From the NCBI RefSeq assembly GCF_010730355.1, contig NZ_AP022576.1, positions 496,001-560,000 of the forward strand: a DNA stretch of 64,000 nt, written 5' to 3'. Made by a program: the position numbers and the translations under genes. Numbering within the stretch: the first letter of the stretch is position 1; every line of letters begins with the position of its first letter. This document shows positions 8,935 to 18,323 of the stretch, one piece after another. Source of the stretch: Mycobacterium florentinum. GTDB lineage: Bacteria > Actinomycetota > Actinomycetes > Mycobacteriales > Mycobacteriaceae. Below the pieces are notes generated by a model that was not told the origin of the DNA, did not search any database, and saw nothing but the letters and a program-made list of their open reading frames with translations.

Positions 8935-10026
8935 CTACATCCAGAGGTTTGCTATCGAGCCGGCCAGGGCTTCCGGATCCTGCTCATCGGTGTTGCAGCT
9001 GATCGCCACCGACGTCGTTCGGTCCTTGCTCACCCGAAACGCCGTGACGTAGCCGCCCCATTCGCCGTCGTGATCGAGTGTTCCGTTGGCCAGCAGGAAG
9101 ATTCCCGCGCCGTACTTGTCACCGCCGCCCGGATCGGTCGGCACTGCCCCGCTCAGTTGTGCCTCGAGCAAGGTGGTGCCACCCACGCGGCCGGTCCGAT
9201 AATTGTCGGCCCAATGGACGAGTTGGGTGGGTGTGGTCTGGATGCCGCCGTCGCCGACCTGTTCCCAGCCGGTGGTGGTGGCGTGGTAGTCGTCGCTGTC
9301 CGCTTCGTAGGCGACGGCCTTGCCGGGAATCGGTCCGGTTGGATCGACCACCATGGCCAGGCCGAGCGGACCGAAGATCTGTTCGGCCAGGAACTGCGGC
9401 AACGGTTCGGCCGAAACCCGGCGGACGATCTCGCCGAGCAGGAGGTAGTTGGAATTCGAGTACTCGAACCGGGAGCCGGGTGCGAACGTCAGCTTCGGCA
9501 TGGCGGCCACCGCGAGTACTGCCTGCTGCTGGGTGGTGCGGTCGCCGAACGCAAACCCCTGCGCCTCGAGCAGTCCCACGTAGTCGGGTATGCCGCTGGT
9601 CTGGTGCATCAATTGCCCGACGTTGACGGTGCCGGCCCACGACGGCAGCTCGGGCAGGTGCCGGGACAACAGGTCGTCGAGCGAGAGCTTGCCGGCATCG
9701 ACCAGCAACAGCAGCGCAGTCGCGGTGAACTGCTTGGACACCGACGCGATATCGAACACCGTGTCCGCGGTGAGCGGGTCTTCGGTCGCCAGGTCGGCCA
9801 GGCCGCGCACCCCCGTCCAGACGACCGTGCCCTTGACCCCCACCGCGGCCGAGCAGCCCGGTGCGCCCTCGTCGATCGCATCATTGAGCACTTTCTGACT
9901 GCCGCCCTTCGCGGCGTCAGTGTTCGCGGGGCCCGCCGGGCTGGTTTTCGGCGCCGCCTGCTGACCGCCGCCGCAGGCGCTGAGCAGCAACACGATCGCG
10001 ACAAGCAGCGCCGGGCGTTTCGCCAT
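8935..10026 (-). CDS. Beta-lactamase-fold serine hydrolase lipoprotein (copy 1)
   Basis: A 363-residue exported lipoprotein of the class C beta-lactamase/DD-peptidase-like family. Signal peptide residues 1-17 end at the lipobox LLSAC with lipid-bearing Cys18. Catalytic SxxK is Ser95-Val-Ser-Lys98 (ASVSKQF) and the YxN motif is YSN in RFEYSNSNYLL. Family members hydrolyse esters or amides or act on peptidoglycan; the substrate is unknown. Close paralog of the gene at 10060 (most of the domain aligns without gaps). Positional counterpart of the Rv1922/lipD area. It is 33 bases downstream of copy 1's paralog and may be co-transcribed with it. Confidence 0.88.
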   Translation of the reverse strand: MAKRPALLVAIVLLLSACGGGQQAAPKTSPAGPANTDAAKGGSQKVLNDAIDEGAPGCSAAVGVKGTVVWTGVRGLADLATEDPLTADTVFDIASVSKQFTATALLLLVDAGKLSLDDLLSRHLPELPSWAGTVNVGQLMHQTSGIPDYVGLLEAQGFAFGDRTTQQQAVLAVAAMPKLTFAPGSRFEYSNSNYLLLGEIVRRVSAEPLPQFLAEQIFGPLGLAMVVDPTGPIPGKAVAYEADSDDYHATTTGWEQVGDGGIQTTPTQLVHWADNYRTGRVGGTTLLEAQLSGAVPTDPGGGDKYGAGIFLLANGTLDHDGEWGGYVTAFRVSKDRTTSVAISCNTDEQDPEALAGSIANLWM

Positions 10027-10059
10027 ACCGTGAATGATGGCGTTTCCGGCCGCTTTCCA

Positions 10060-11244
10060 CTACATCCAGAGCTTCGCGATCGAGTCGGCCAGCGCTTCGG
10101 GGATCTGGTCGTCGGTGTTGCAGCTGACGGCAACCGAGGTCTGCCGGTCCTTGCTGACGCGGAACGCCGTGACGAAGCCGGGCGAGGCGCCGTCGTGGTC
10201 GAGCGTGCCGTCGGCCTTGAGGTAGATGCCGGCGCCGTAGCGCACCGGGATGCCGGGTCCAATTTCCACCGCCCCCGCCAGTTGCGCCTCGAGCAGCTTG
10301 GGCCCGCCCACGCGACCGGTCCGGTAGTTGTCGCCCCACTGCACCAGCTGGCTGGGTGAGGCCTGGACCGCGCCGTCGCCGACCTGCTCCCACGCCGAAG
10401 TGGTCATCCGGTATCCATCGCTGCCGCCCGCATAGGAGACCGCCTTGTGCGGGACCTCGCCGACCGGATCCATCACCATTCCCAGACCCAGCGGGTCAAA
10501 GATCTGCGCGCTGAGGAACTGCGGCAGCGGCTGGCCCGACACCCGATGGACGATCTCGCCGAGCAACAGATAGTTGGAGTCGGAATACCGGAATCCGCTG
10601 CCAGGCTTGAAAGCCAGCTGCGGCACCGCCGCCACCGCCTGCAACGCCTGCTCCTGCGTGGTCCGGTCACCGATGCCGAACCCCTGCTTCACCAGCAGGC
10701 CTTCGTATTCGGGGATGCCGCTGGTTTGGTGGATCAACTGGGCGATCGAGACGGTGGACGCCCAGTTGGGGAATTCCGGCATGTGCTGGGAGAGCGGGTC
10801 GTTCAGTGTCAGCTTTCCCGCGTCGGCGAGCAACAGGATCGCGGTGGCGGTGAACTGCTTGGACACCGAGCCGATGTCGAACACGGTGTCCGCGGTGATC
10901 TTTGCGCCCGTCGCCGTGTCGGCGATCCCGCGCACGCCGGTCCACACGACGGTCCCCTGGGAACCCACCGCGGCCGAGCAGCCGGGCGTCGCGGCGTTGA
11001 CCGCGTCTTCGAGCACCCGCTGACTGTCGGCCTTGGTCAGTGAGTTGTCCTTGGTCGGGACGACGGGGCTAGTCGTCGTCGGACCGGGTTTGGCCGCGGG
11101 GGCAGCGGTTGGCCTGGCGCAGCTGCAGAGCGACAACAGGACCGCGCACATCACCAGCGATGCCCGCGTGTGCCGGCGCGCGGTGCCACGCCCGCCGAAA
11201 TCCGAAAGCAGGCTCGAAATCACCCGTTTACCAACATATTTCAT
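10060..11244 (-). CDS. Beta-lactamase-fold serine hydrolase lipoprotein (copy 2)
   Basis: A 394-residue paralog of the downstream gene. The N-terminus is long and basic (30 residues with RRHTR) before the hydrophobic core VMCAVLLSL; Cys42 in LCSC is the likely lipidated residue, with an unusual Cys at position -2. SxxK is Ser125-Val-Ser-Lys128 and YxN is YSD/SNY (FRYSDSNYLL), so the Asn of copy 1's YSN is Asp here. The C-terminal third closely matches copy 1 (VTAFRVSKDRQTSVAVSCNTD). The start could also lie nearer the hydrophobic core. The arrangement implies a tandem duplication in the Rv1922 region. Confidence 0.85.
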   Translation of the reverse strand: MKYVGKRVISSLLSDFGGRGTARRHTRASLVMCAVLLSLCSCARPTAAPAAKPGPTTTSPVVPTKDNSLTKADSQRVLEDAVNAATPGCSAAVGSQGTVVWTGVRGIADTATGAKITADTVFDIGSVSKQFTATAILLLADAGKLTLNDPLSQHMPEFPNWASTVSIAQLIHQTSGIPEYEGLLVKQGFGIGDRTTQEQALQAVAAVPQLAFKPGSGFRYSDSNYLLLGEIVHRVSGQPLPQFLSAQIFDPLGLGMVMDPVGEVPHKAVSYAGGSDGYRMTTSAWEQVGDGAVQASPSQLVQWGDNYRTGRVGGPKLLEAQLAGAVEIGPGIPVRYGAGIYLKADGTLDHDGASPGFVTAFRVSKDRQTSVAVSCNTDDQIPEALADSIAKLWM

Positions 11245-11385
11245 CGCGTCTTGGAATTCCCACCCGTTGACCGCTCTCGGTCCGTGATAGCTACCCGGAC
11301 CCTCTTACACGGTGAGTATGCACGCGAGGCGGCCGTCGCGTGCCGGGTTTCACCGGCCCCCACGCCGGCGGTAGGGTACGCGGCT

Positions 11386-11832
11386 ATGTCAGGTCGCAAG
11401 TTTTCGTTCGAGATCAACCGGACCAGTAGCGCGCCCGCCGCAACGGTGTTCGGGCTGCTGGCCGACGGTGCCAACTGGGCGAGCTGGGCCAAGCCGATGG
11501 TCCTGCACTCGAGCTGGGCACGCCAAGGCGATCCGGCACCGGGCGGCGTCGGTGCGATTCGCCAGATCGGTGTGCCGCCTCTGCTGGCCCGGGAGGAGAT
11601 CGTCGAGTACGAGCAGGATCGCCGGCAGGTCTACAAGTTGGTGGGGCCGTCACCGGCCAAGGATTACCTCGGCGAGGTGGTCTTGACGCCGAACGCGGCC
11701 GGTGGCACCGACATTCGGTGGTCGGGCTCGTTCGTCGAGAGAATTCGTGGAACCGGGCCGGCGACGCGCGCGGCGCTGGGCGGTGCGGTCAAGCTTCTCG
11801 CGGATCGACTCGTGAAGGCGGCCGAGCGCTAG
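11386..11832 (+). CDS. SRPBCC (START-like) protein, Rv1919c-like
   Basis: A 148-residue single START/Bet v 1-type domain, a hydrophobic ligand-binding fold. The start SGRKFSFEINRTSSAPAATV and the helix/strand order (VFGLLADGANWASWAKPM, then the C-terminal long helix ATRAALGGAVKLLADRLVKAAER) are typical. A TAGGGT -10-like element at 11372-11377 lies 8 bases before the ATG and there is no Shine-Dalgarno sequence, so the transcript is probably nearly leaderless. Counterpart of Rv1919c. It ends in CTAG shared with the convergent Gln-rich gene. The ligand is unknown. Confidence 0.82.
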   Translation: MSGRKFSFEINRTSSAPAATVFGLLADGANWASWAKPMVLHSSWARQGDPAPGGVGAIRQIGVPPLLAREEIVEYEQDRRQVYKLVGPSPAKDYLGEVVLTPNAAGGTDIRWSGSFVERIRGTGPATRAALGGAVKLLADRLVKAAER

Positions 11833-12179
11833 GGATTGTTGGCCTGCTGTTCGACCTGCTGACCCTGTAGCTCGGCTTGGAGGGCCTGCTGCTGGGCCTC
11901 TTCGTTTTGTTGCTCGGCCTGCTGCTGGGCCTGCAGCATCTCCTGCTGGGCCAGTTGTTGTTGCAGTTGCGCCTCGTCGTCGCTGTCGTCGGTGGCGAGG
12001 CCCCCGCCGGCGAGGTTTGCCGGTCCCTGCGGCAACGGCGAGTCGATCGCCGTCAGGCGTACTTGTCCGGGTATGGCCGAGGCGGGAAGTGCCGCGTCGG
12101 CGAACGCCAGCATCGCGATGCCCGCGACCCCGGCAAAGATGATTCGCATGAACTGGTGATGGTGACTAGGGGTGGTCAT
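11829..12179 (-). CDS. Secreted glutamine-rich small protein
   Basis: A 116-residue protein (106 if translation begins at the second ATG, MRIIFAG). A signal peptide is clear (FAGVAGIAMLAFADAALPASA). The mature part has a short unique stretch, then an acidic DDSDDEA motif and about 50 residues dominated by Gln, Ala and Glu (QLQQQLAQQEMLQAQQQ), probably a helical coiled coil. I do not recognise a family. It converges with and overlaps the SRPBCC gene by four bases. An exported, cell-envelope-associated structural role is only a guess. Confidence 0.65.
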   Translation of the reverse strand: MTTPSHHHQFMRIIFAGVAGIAMLAFADAALPASAIPGQVRLTAIDSPLPQGPANLAGGGLATDDSDDEAQLQQQLAQQEMLQAQQQAEQQNEEAQQQALQAELQGQQVEQQANNP

Positions 12180-12305
12180 CCCCCAGGTATGCGCCCCGTT
12201 ATTAGGTCTGAGCTGGGAAGCGGCTAGCGCCGGATTATGAAAACACGCGCTGTCAGTTGAGCCCGACGTTTGCCGGCCCGCTTCTCAACTATTAAGCTGG
12301 GCTAA

Positions 12306-13874
12306 GTGATTGATGTCGTCATCGCCGGTGGCGGTCCCAACGGGCTGATGCTGGCCGGCGAACTGGGATTGAACGGGATCCGGCCCGTGGTGCTGGACCC
12401 GATGCCCGGCCCGAATCCCATGCGGCGAGCGAACGGCGTTATCGGCCAAGGGGTTCGGATTCTGGACCATCGCGGTCTCTACGGCACGCTTGCCGGAGCC
12501 ACGGAGCCGCCCCGGCTCAACCCCCGACCGATGTTCGCGGCCTTCCCGTTGGATCTCACGTCGATCGACTCGCAGGTCTTCCTGCTGCCCGTCCAGCAGC
12601 CCAAGCTGGTGCAGGTGCTGGCCGATCGGGCCGGCGAACACGACGTCGACATCCGATGGGGCCACGCGCTGACCGGTTTCGACCAGGACGACTCCGGCGT
12701 CACGGTCGAGGTCACGGGGCCGGACGGCAGCTATGCCCTGCGGGCCAAGTACCTGATCGGCGCCGACGGCGGCACCAGCATGACACGCAAGCTGGCCGGC
12801 ATCGAGTTCCCCGGGATGTCGTCGTATGACGTGGTCGCGCGGATGGGATTCGACATCGTGCCGCCGGACGAATGGATCGATCCGGTCAGCGGCGTATTGG
12901 ACGTGCCCGGCTACGGACGGATCCCGCCGCTGGGGTTCCATCGGGTCGAGCGTGGCGTCTTGGCCCTCGGTGCGCTCGGGCGGCGCGCGGCCGTGATCTG
13001 TTTCGAATTGGACCCAACCGCTCGCGCGGAGCCCGCAGAGGACAATTTCGACGGGCAGCCGATGAGCCTGGAAGAACTGGAGGCCAGCGTCAAACGGGTG
13101 CTGGGTGCGGACCTGCCGCTGCGGCCGGTGTCGCCCGGGGCGGACCTCGACCTGCGGCGCTTCGCCGGCATCAATTCCCGGATCGCGTCGCGGTATCAAG
13201 CGGGACGGGTGATTCTGGTCGGCGACGCCGCGCATGTCCACTCCCCGATGGGCGGGCCGGGACTCAATCTGGGCCTGCAGGATGCGGTGAACCTCGGCTG
13301 GAAGCTCGCCGCGGTTGTGCGCGGCCGCGTCGAGCCCGCGTTGCTCGCCACCTACGAAGCCGAGCGCCGGCCCGCGGCCGAGCGGGTCATCATGCACAGC
13401 CGGGCACAGCTGGCACTGGTGCGGCCCGGGCCCGAGGTCAGCGCGTTGCGGCAGCTGTTCTCCGAGCTGCTGACCGATTCCGAAATCGCCCGTCGTCTCG
13501 GTGATCTGATATCCGGGGCCGAAAACCGCTATGGCACAGACCCCGACGCGCATCCGCTGACCGGGCACTGGGTGCCCGACTTCGGCGTGACGGACGGCGA
13601 CGTGACCAGACGCGTCGCGGAGCTGGCCCGCACCGGACAACCGATGCTGATCGATCTCACCGACTCCGGCTGCGTGGCTGCCGCGGTGGCCGATGCCGCC
13701 GACGAACTCACCGTCGCCGTCGGACGTCCCGATCGCGAGCTGCTGGCCACCGCGCTGCTGGTACGTCCCGACGGCTACGTGGCGTGGGCATCCTCGGCGG
13801 CGTCACCCGACGTCGTCGAACTTCGCCGGGCGCTCGCGCGCTGGTTCGGACTGGGCGCGACTACTTGGCGTTGA
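12306..13874 (+). CDS. FAD-dependent aromatic-type monooxygenase
   Basis: A 522-residue class A flavoprotein monooxygenase (FAD_binding_3 family) using NAD(P)H and O2 to hydroxylate a ring substrate. Dinucleotide motif GGGPNG (residues 8-13), the DG motif in IGADGGTSMTRK, and the GD motif VGDAAHVHSPMGGPGLN at about 305 that contacts FAD ribityl are seen. A C-terminal thioredoxin-like domain, typical of phenol and polyketide hydroxylases in this family, appears to follow residue 410. It starts at GTG, with TATTAA a few bases upstream as a possible -10. The 3' end overlaps the convergent LLM gene by 14 bases. The substrate is not predictable. Confidence 0.88.
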   Translation: MIDVVIAGGGPNGLMLAGELGLNGIRPVVLDPMPGPNPMRRANGVIGQGVRILDHRGLYGTLAGATEPPRLNPRPMFAAFPLDLTSIDSQVFLLPVQQPKLVQVLADRAGEHDVDIRWGHALTGFDQDDSGVTVEVTGPDGSYALRAKYLIGADGGTSMTRKLAGIEFPGMSSYDVVARMGFDIVPPDEWIDPVSGVLDVPGYGRIPPLGFHRVERGVLALGALGRRAAVICFELDPTARAEPAEDNFDGQPMSLEELEASVKRVLGADLPLRPVSPGADLDLRRFAGINSRIASRYQAGRVILVGDAAHVHSPMGGPGLNLGLQDAVNLGWKLAAVVRGRVEPALLATYEAERRPAAERVIMHSRAQLALVRPGPEVSALRQLFSELLTDSEIARRLGDLISGAENRYGTDPDAHPLTGHWVPDFGVTDGDVTRRVAELARTGQPMLIDLTDSGCVAAAVADAADELTVAVGRPDRELLATALLVRPDGYVAWASSAASPDVVELRRALARWFGLGATTWR

Positions 13875-15024
13875 GTTCGTCCTGGTACTTCTTGGTCATG
13901 TGCGCGACGGCCTGATTCTGCGACTCCGCGAGCCCTTCGCGCGCCTCGCTGGCGCGCGCGGCCGCATCCAGCGTCGGCTGCGCCTGGCCCTGGAAATGCG
14001 GCATAACTTCGGCGGCGAACAATTCGGCCGACCGTTTGGTGGCCGCCGGGTTGGCCCACTCATGGCCCATCTGCAGCATGCAGCCGAAGCCACCGGACTG
14101 ATCCCACATCCGCTGCACCTGGGCCCGCGCCCGCTCCGGGGTGCCGATCACGCCGGCGCCGTTCTCGTTGATGACATCGATCATCTCGTCGATCTGCTCG
14201 CCCGGCATGGTCATCTGCGGGAACGCGGCGACCTTCTGGAAGTACCGGAACCATGGCTCGAGGCCGAACTTGACGTCCTCGCGCGCCTGCTTGTCGGTTT
14301 CGGCGATATGGAACGGCCCGACCAGGCTCCAGTTCCTGCGGTCGACCCTGGTGCCGAACACCGCGGCGCGTTCTTCGACGATGTCCCAGTGATATTGCAG
14401 CGCGTTGAAGCCCTCGACGGTCAGGGTCGCCCCGATGGAGAGCAGGCCGATGCCGTGCTTACCGGCCAGCCGCGCGCCGGTCGGCGAGGCGACCGCGGCG
14501 ACCGCGAGCGGGATGCCGTCTTCGGAGTAGGGCGATAGCTGCAGCTGGGCGTCGTGCAGCTCGTGCGTCGGCGTCTTGGCGCTCACGGTCTCCCCTGCCA
14601 GCAGGCGCACGATGATGTCGAGGTTGGTCTCCAGCAGTTCGCGGGTGTCGGTCGGGGTCAGGCCGATCATCGACGAATCGCTGGGCAGCGAACCGGGACC
14701 CATCCCGCCGATCACGCGGCCGTGGGTGAGGTGATCCAGCATCATCAACCGGTCGGCGACCCACAGCGGGTTGTGATACGCGACCGAGATGACGCCGGTG
14801 CCGAGCTTGATCCACTTGGTCCGCTCCGCCGCGGCGGCGATGAAGATCTCCGGTGAGGCGATGAGCTCACTACCCGCCGAGTGATGCTCGCCGATCCACG
14901 CTTCGTCGAAGCCCAGCGCGTCGAGGTGTTGGACGAACTCGAGGTCCCGCTGCAGTGCCAGCGTCGGGTTGGTGCCCGCGCGGTGAAACGGCGCGATGAA
15001 ATACCCAAACCTGAGCTTCGCCAT
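13861..15024 (-). CDS. LLM-class flavin-dependent oxidoreductase
   Basis: A 387-residue bacterial-luciferase-like monooxygenase, F420- or FMN-dependent. The TIM-barrel pattern is clear: FGYFIAPFH at the N-terminus, GFDEAWIGEHHSAG (residues 38-51), LGTGVISVAYHNPLWVADRL and GRVIGGMGPGS. The ATG at 15024 is preferred since AAGGAGA stands about 9 bases upstream and the product begins exactly at the first strand (MAKLRFGYF). An in-frame ATG 36 bases further upstream would add 12 unlikely residues. Cofactor choice cannot be told by eye. It converges with the FAD monooxygenase; both may act on related xenobiotic-type substrates, but that is conjecture. Confidence 0.88.
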   Translation of the reverse strand: MAKLRFGYFIAPFHRAGTNPTLALQRDLEFVQHLDALGFDEAWIGEHHSAGSELIASPEIFIAAAAERTKWIKLGTGVISVAYHNPLWVADRLMMLDHLTHGRVIGGMGPGSLPSDSSMIGLTPTDTRELLETNLDIIVRLLAGETVSAKTPTHELHDAQLQLSPYSEDGIPLAVAAVASPTGARLAGKHGIGLLSIGATLTVEGFNALQYHWDIVEERAAVFGTRVDRRNWSLVGPFHIAETDKQAREDVKFGLEPWFRYFQKVAAFPQMTMPGEQIDEMIDVINENGAGVIGTPERARAQVQRMWDQSGGFGCMLQMGHEWANPAATKRSAELFAAEVMPHFQGQAQPTLDAAARASEAREGLAESQNQAVAHMTKKYQDELNAK

Positions 15025-15123
15025 TGGAGGTCTCCTTGCAGTCGCGTTGCGGAGAACCATAACTCAGGCCGGCGGGCCTCAGAATAGATCAGCGGCACCG
15101 ACGTCGCCGATTGTCTGGCGCGA

Positions 15124-15414
15124 TCAGTTGCCGCCGCAGATGTTGCCGATGCAGCCGCCCCCGCCGCCGGGTCCGCCACCGCCGGTCGGGCCGCCGGGGA
15201 CGGTGCCGCCTCCGCCGCCCGGCCCGCCGCTGCCGGTCGGACTGCCGGTATCCGGCGCCGTCGAGGGCGCGACGCCGGACGTCGTGCCGGTTGTCGTAGT
15301 GGTCGTCGTCGTGGTGCTGCTAGGTGCTTTGTTGCCTCCTGCGCAACCAACCGTGACGACGAGCATCGCCGCCCCGCCGAAAACCGCGACTGCCGTCCGA
15401 GCTTGCGTCCTCAT
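15124..15414 (-). CDS. Small Thr/Gly-rich lipoprotein
   Basis: A 96-residue lipoprotein: signal peptide 1-23, lipobox VTVGC with Cys24, then a run of nine Thr (residues 34-42), a Ser/Pro linker and Gly-rich blocks (GGPGGGGGTVPGG), ending in a short two-cysteine tail CIGNICGGN. GGAAGGGAG stands upstream of the ATG at 15414. Low complexity suggests an extended surface linker. The tail echoes the CISGLNC end of the neighbouring gene, so the two may be functionally linked. No family is recognised. Confidence 0.75.
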   Translation of the reverse strand: MRTQARTAVAVFGGAAMLVVTVGCAGGNKAPSSTTTTTTTTTGTTSGVAPSTAPDTGSPTGSGGPGGGGGTVPGGPTGGGGPGGGGGCIGNICGGN

Positions 15415-15498
15415 CAGACTCCCTTCCGTAACCCTGCGAACTCTTTCGTTCGTGCCCGCCGGTGTCTGTCGCAAACCGGGCGAATTGGGGTGGACATG

Positions 15499-15534
15499 CC
15501 GGTGGCCCATCTCGTATGCGAGACGGGCCACCGG
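15499..15534 (-). terminator. Hairpin terminator downstream of the 72-residue secreted protein
   Basis: The arms CCGGTGGCCC (15499-15508) and GGGCCACCGG (15525-15534) pair perfectly over 10 bases, with an inner CTCG/CGAG extension and a TATG loop. The hairpin starts 23 bases after the stop of the minus-strand gene. There is no U-tract, as is common for mycobacterial intrinsic terminators. Confidence 0.7.
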
Positions 15535-15557
15535 TTGCTTGGGTGCGGGGTTGCCGC

Positions 15558-15776
15558 TTAGCAGTTGAGTCCCGAGATGCAGGTGGTAAGGACCGCCTTG
15601 TGCACGCCGTTGGCCGACACGTTCGGAGTCGCGGGTGCGACGCTCGACGAAGCGTGGGTGGGTGCGGCCGGCGTCGGCACGACCTGGCTGGGGCTGATGC
15701 CGCCGAGTCCGACGATGAAGGCGACTGCGCCCGCCGCGCCGAAGGTCGTGATCGTCATCTTGGTCTGAGACTTCAT
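15558..15776 (-). CDS. Small exported protein with C-terminal cysteine pair
   Basis: A 72-residue protein. The N-terminal 30 residues act as a signal peptide or anchor (MTITTFGAAGAVAFIVGLGG), followed by a Pro/Ala/Ser-rich linker and the ending AVLTTCISGLNC, whose two cysteines could close a seven-residue ring. AAAGGAC precedes the ATG at 15776; an upstream in-frame ATG at 15836 would add 20 charged residues before the signal and is unlikely. A terminator hairpin follows. No family is recognised. Confidence 0.72.
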   Translation of the reverse strand: MKSQTKMTITTFGAAGAVAFIVGLGGISPSQVVPTPAAPTHASSSVAPATPNVSANGVHKAVLTTCISGLNC

Positions 15777-15819
15777 CGGAGTGTCCTTTCGCCGTTCTGC
15801 CCGGTCTGCTGCATATATC

Positions 15820-15850
15820 CAATAGCTACTGTACACGTATGCAACTATTG
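15820..15850. promoter_or_regulatory. Inverted repeat upstream of the small exported protein
   Basis: CAATAG (15820-15825) and CTATTG (15845-15850) form a perfect 6-base inverted repeat with 19 bases between, in an AT-rich pocket about 45 bases upstream of the start at 15776. It could be an operator. The regulator is unknown. Confidence 0.3.
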
Positions 15851-16034
15851 CTGGAAGGGAAATTATCCGGCGTGACCACTTTCACGTTTTGGCAGGTGAG
15901 AGCGCGATCGGGGCGCGGTCTAGCGCCGTCGGCGTGCCGAAAAGCGGCCGCGGGTGGATCGCGGCGAGCCAACGAGCGACGTCACGAAATATGAAGCCTG
16001 CCAAGCGGTTTCGTGAACCTATTGGCGCAGATGG

Positions 16035-18323
16035 CTAGTCTTCCTTGGTGATCAGCTTCCGCAGCGCCACCCGGTCGGGCTTGAGCAGCTCGGCGATGCG
16101 CGGCTTGTTGACCTCGGCGACGATGATCTCGCCGACCTCCGGGTAGACCTCGCTGAAGATCCCGTGGGACTTCATCTTCTCGGTCTGATACAGGTTGTCC
16201 TCGGTCGGCGTGACGTAGTAGACCGCGTCGGCCTTGAAGCGGTTCACCAGCCACAGGTGGATCAAGGTCATCAACCGCTTCTGGCGAAGCTTCTCGCTGA
16301 AGGTGTTCTGGTCGCGCACCTGCAGGATGCTGCGGCCATGCCGGTCCTTGATCGGATCGACGACGACGTTGGCCAGTTGCTCGTCGTCGTTGCCGAAAAT
16401 CCCGAGTTCGAGCACGTCGGAGCCGGCGCGGCGGGGCCGCAGCGTCACCCGGAGTTTCTCGCCCAGTTGGTAGTGCTCGCTCCACAGCGCCAGCCACTCC
16501 TCCAGCAGCTTCTTCGGCACCTCGGTCTGGACCAGGTGCTGATGCTGGGTCGAGCCCTTGCCCATCGCCTTCGTGGTCGCGGTGCGGCCCGACGAGGCGG
16601 CCAGGGCGGCGTCGCTGCGTGGGCCGCCGACCAGCGTCTGCGGCGTCCGGTACGGCGACTCGACCAGGCGCATCTTGCGCTGCAGCCGAGCCAGCGCCAG
16701 CATGCCGTCCTGTCGGAGGTTGGTGGCGAACTCCTCGGCGGCGACGCCGTCGATCTGGTGTCCGCCGTAGGTGATGAAGTTGAAGACGAAGCCCATCTTG
16801 CCGAGCTCGACGGGGAACTGCTTCATCTCCTCATCGGTCATCCCGGTGGTGTCCCAGTTGAACGACGGCGACAGGTTGTAGGCCAGCATCTGGTCGGGGA
16901 ATTCGGCGTGGATCGCGTCCGCGAACTGTTTGGCGTCGGCCAGATCCGCGGTCTTGGTTTCCATCCAGAGGATGTCGGCGAACGGTGCGGCCGCGAGCGA
17001 CTTCGCGATCGCGTACGGGATGCCGCCGCGCACCTGGTAGTAGCCCTCGGGGGTCCTGGCCAGCTCGGGGCTCCATTGCGGATCGGCGCCCAGTTCCCGG
17101 GCCTTCTCGCGGGCCGCGTAGTGCGACGTCCGCGCCGCGAACTGCCGCCACTCGTCGGGACTCATGCTGGCCGGCTCGCCTTCGCTTTCGCCGAAGGCCA
17201 GCACTTCTGCGACGGCATCGCTGTAGGTCATCAGCCCGGCATCGTTTTCCCAGGCGGCCACGAACCGCGACTCGACCTGGTCGAACATGTCGTTGATCGA
17301 GTCTTTTCCGTTCTCCCGCCACTGGTTGACCGCATCGGAGACCAGGCCCAGGATTCCCTGCCGCTCGAGCCAGGCGTTGGCGATGCCGTACTCGCCATCG
17401 GCGAGGGCATACAGCAGATGGCCGTTGAGCTCCTTGACGCCCAGCTCGTAGAAGCGCCGCATCAGCGCCAGGAAGCAGCCTTTGTAGGACGGAATGTCCA
17501 AGTTGGTGGCCCCGAGCAGGAACGCCTGGTCGCGCTCGTCGGAGTTGCTGTCGATCAGGTTCGCCGCCTCGGCGTCGGTGCGCGCGACGATGATGCCGGG
17601 CACCCGCATGACGTCGAGCTGGAAGCGGGCGGCATTGAGGCGCTTGATCTGTTCGTCGGACGGCACCAGAACCTTGCCGCCCTGATGACCGCACTTCTTG
17701 GTACCGGGACGCTGGTCCTCGATGTGGTAGCCGGGCACCCCCACTTCCACGAAGCGGCGGACCAGGTTACGGACATGCGGGTCACCGCCGTGGCCGGTGT
17801 CGGCGTCGGCGATGATGAACGGCCGGTAGTCGTACTCCTTGGCCGTCGCGCGTTGCTGCTCGCTCATCTGCAGCCGCTGGTACTGCTGATTGCGGTCCGC
17901 CGTCAGCAGCGCACGCACCAGCACCGCGGCATCTTCGGGCACCTGGCTCAGCGGGTAGCTCGCCAGGTCGGGCCCCGGATCTTCGGTGGTGGAGCCCTTG
18001 GCGGAGGTCGCCCAGCCGCCGAGGTAGATAGCCTCGATGCCCATTCGCTTCATGCTCACGGCCTGCCCGGGCGAGTACGGGCCAAAGGTCGTGATGCTCT
18101 TCTTCGCCGCGAAAAGCTCGCGCAGCCGGGGATAGAAGGCCTTCGCCGCTTCCCGGGCCACGGTGTAGTCGGTCGGAATCGTGCCGCGTTGTTCTACTAC
18201 TTGGCGGGCCGAATAGAGGCGAATAATCCCGGTAAAGCGTGGATCGTCGAAGTATCGCTGCGTGGCGGCGACGTCTTCGTCGAACGGTGTGGGGACCTCG
18301 GTGTCCGCGTCGATGATGGCCAT
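16035..18323 (-). CDS. aceA: Isocitrate lyase, long form (ICL2), intact
   Basis: A 762-residue isocitrate lyase 2, cleaving isocitrate (or methylisocitrate) to glyoxylate (pyruvate) plus succinate in the glyoxylate and methylcitrate routes. The catalytic motif KKCGH is present with Cys211; [14 protein letters not shown] (171-184) is the Mg/substrate region. The extra helical insert and the C-terminal domain after about residue 600, described in ICL2 as an acetyl-CoA/propionyl-CoA sensing region, are complete. In H37Rv this gene is split into aceAa/aceAb (Rv1915/Rv1916); here the frame is unbroken. GGAAGGGGAG precedes the ATG. Confidence 0.96.
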   Translation of the reverse strand: MAIIDADTEVPTPFDEDVAATQRYFDDPRFTGIIRLYSARQVVEQRGTIPTDYTVAREAAKAFYPRLRELFAAKKSITTFGPYSPGQAVSMKRMGIEAIYLGGWATSAKGSTTEDPGPDLASYPLSQVPEDAAVLVRALLTADRNQQYQRLQMSEQQRATAKEYDYRPFIIADADTGHGGDPHVRNLVRRFVEVGVPGYHIEDQRPGTKKCGHQGGKVLVPSDEQIKRLNAARFQLDVMRVPGIIVARTDAEAANLIDSNSDERDQAFLLGATNLDIPSYKGCFLALMRRFYELGVKELNGHLLYALADGEYGIANAWLERQGILGLVSDAVNQWRENGKDSINDMFDQVESRFVAAWENDAGLMTYSDAVAEVLAFGESEGEPASMSPDEWRQFAARTSHYAAREKARELGADPQWSPELARTPEGYYQVRGGIPYAIAKSLAAAPFADILWMETKTADLADAKQFADAIHAEFPDQMLAYNLSPSFNWDTTGMTDEEMKQFPVELGKMGFVFNFITYGGHQIDGVAAEEFATNLRQDGMLALARLQRKMRLVESPYRTPQTLVGGPRSDAALAASSGRTATTKAMGKGSTQHQHLVQTEVPKKLLEEWLALWSEHYQLGEKLRVTLRPRRAGSDVLELGIFGNDDEQLANVVVDPIKDRHGRSILQVRDQNTFSEKLRQKRLMTLIHLWLVNRFKADAVYYVTPTEDNLYQTEKMKSHGIFSEVYPEVGEIIVAEVNKPRIAELLKPDRVALRKLITKED

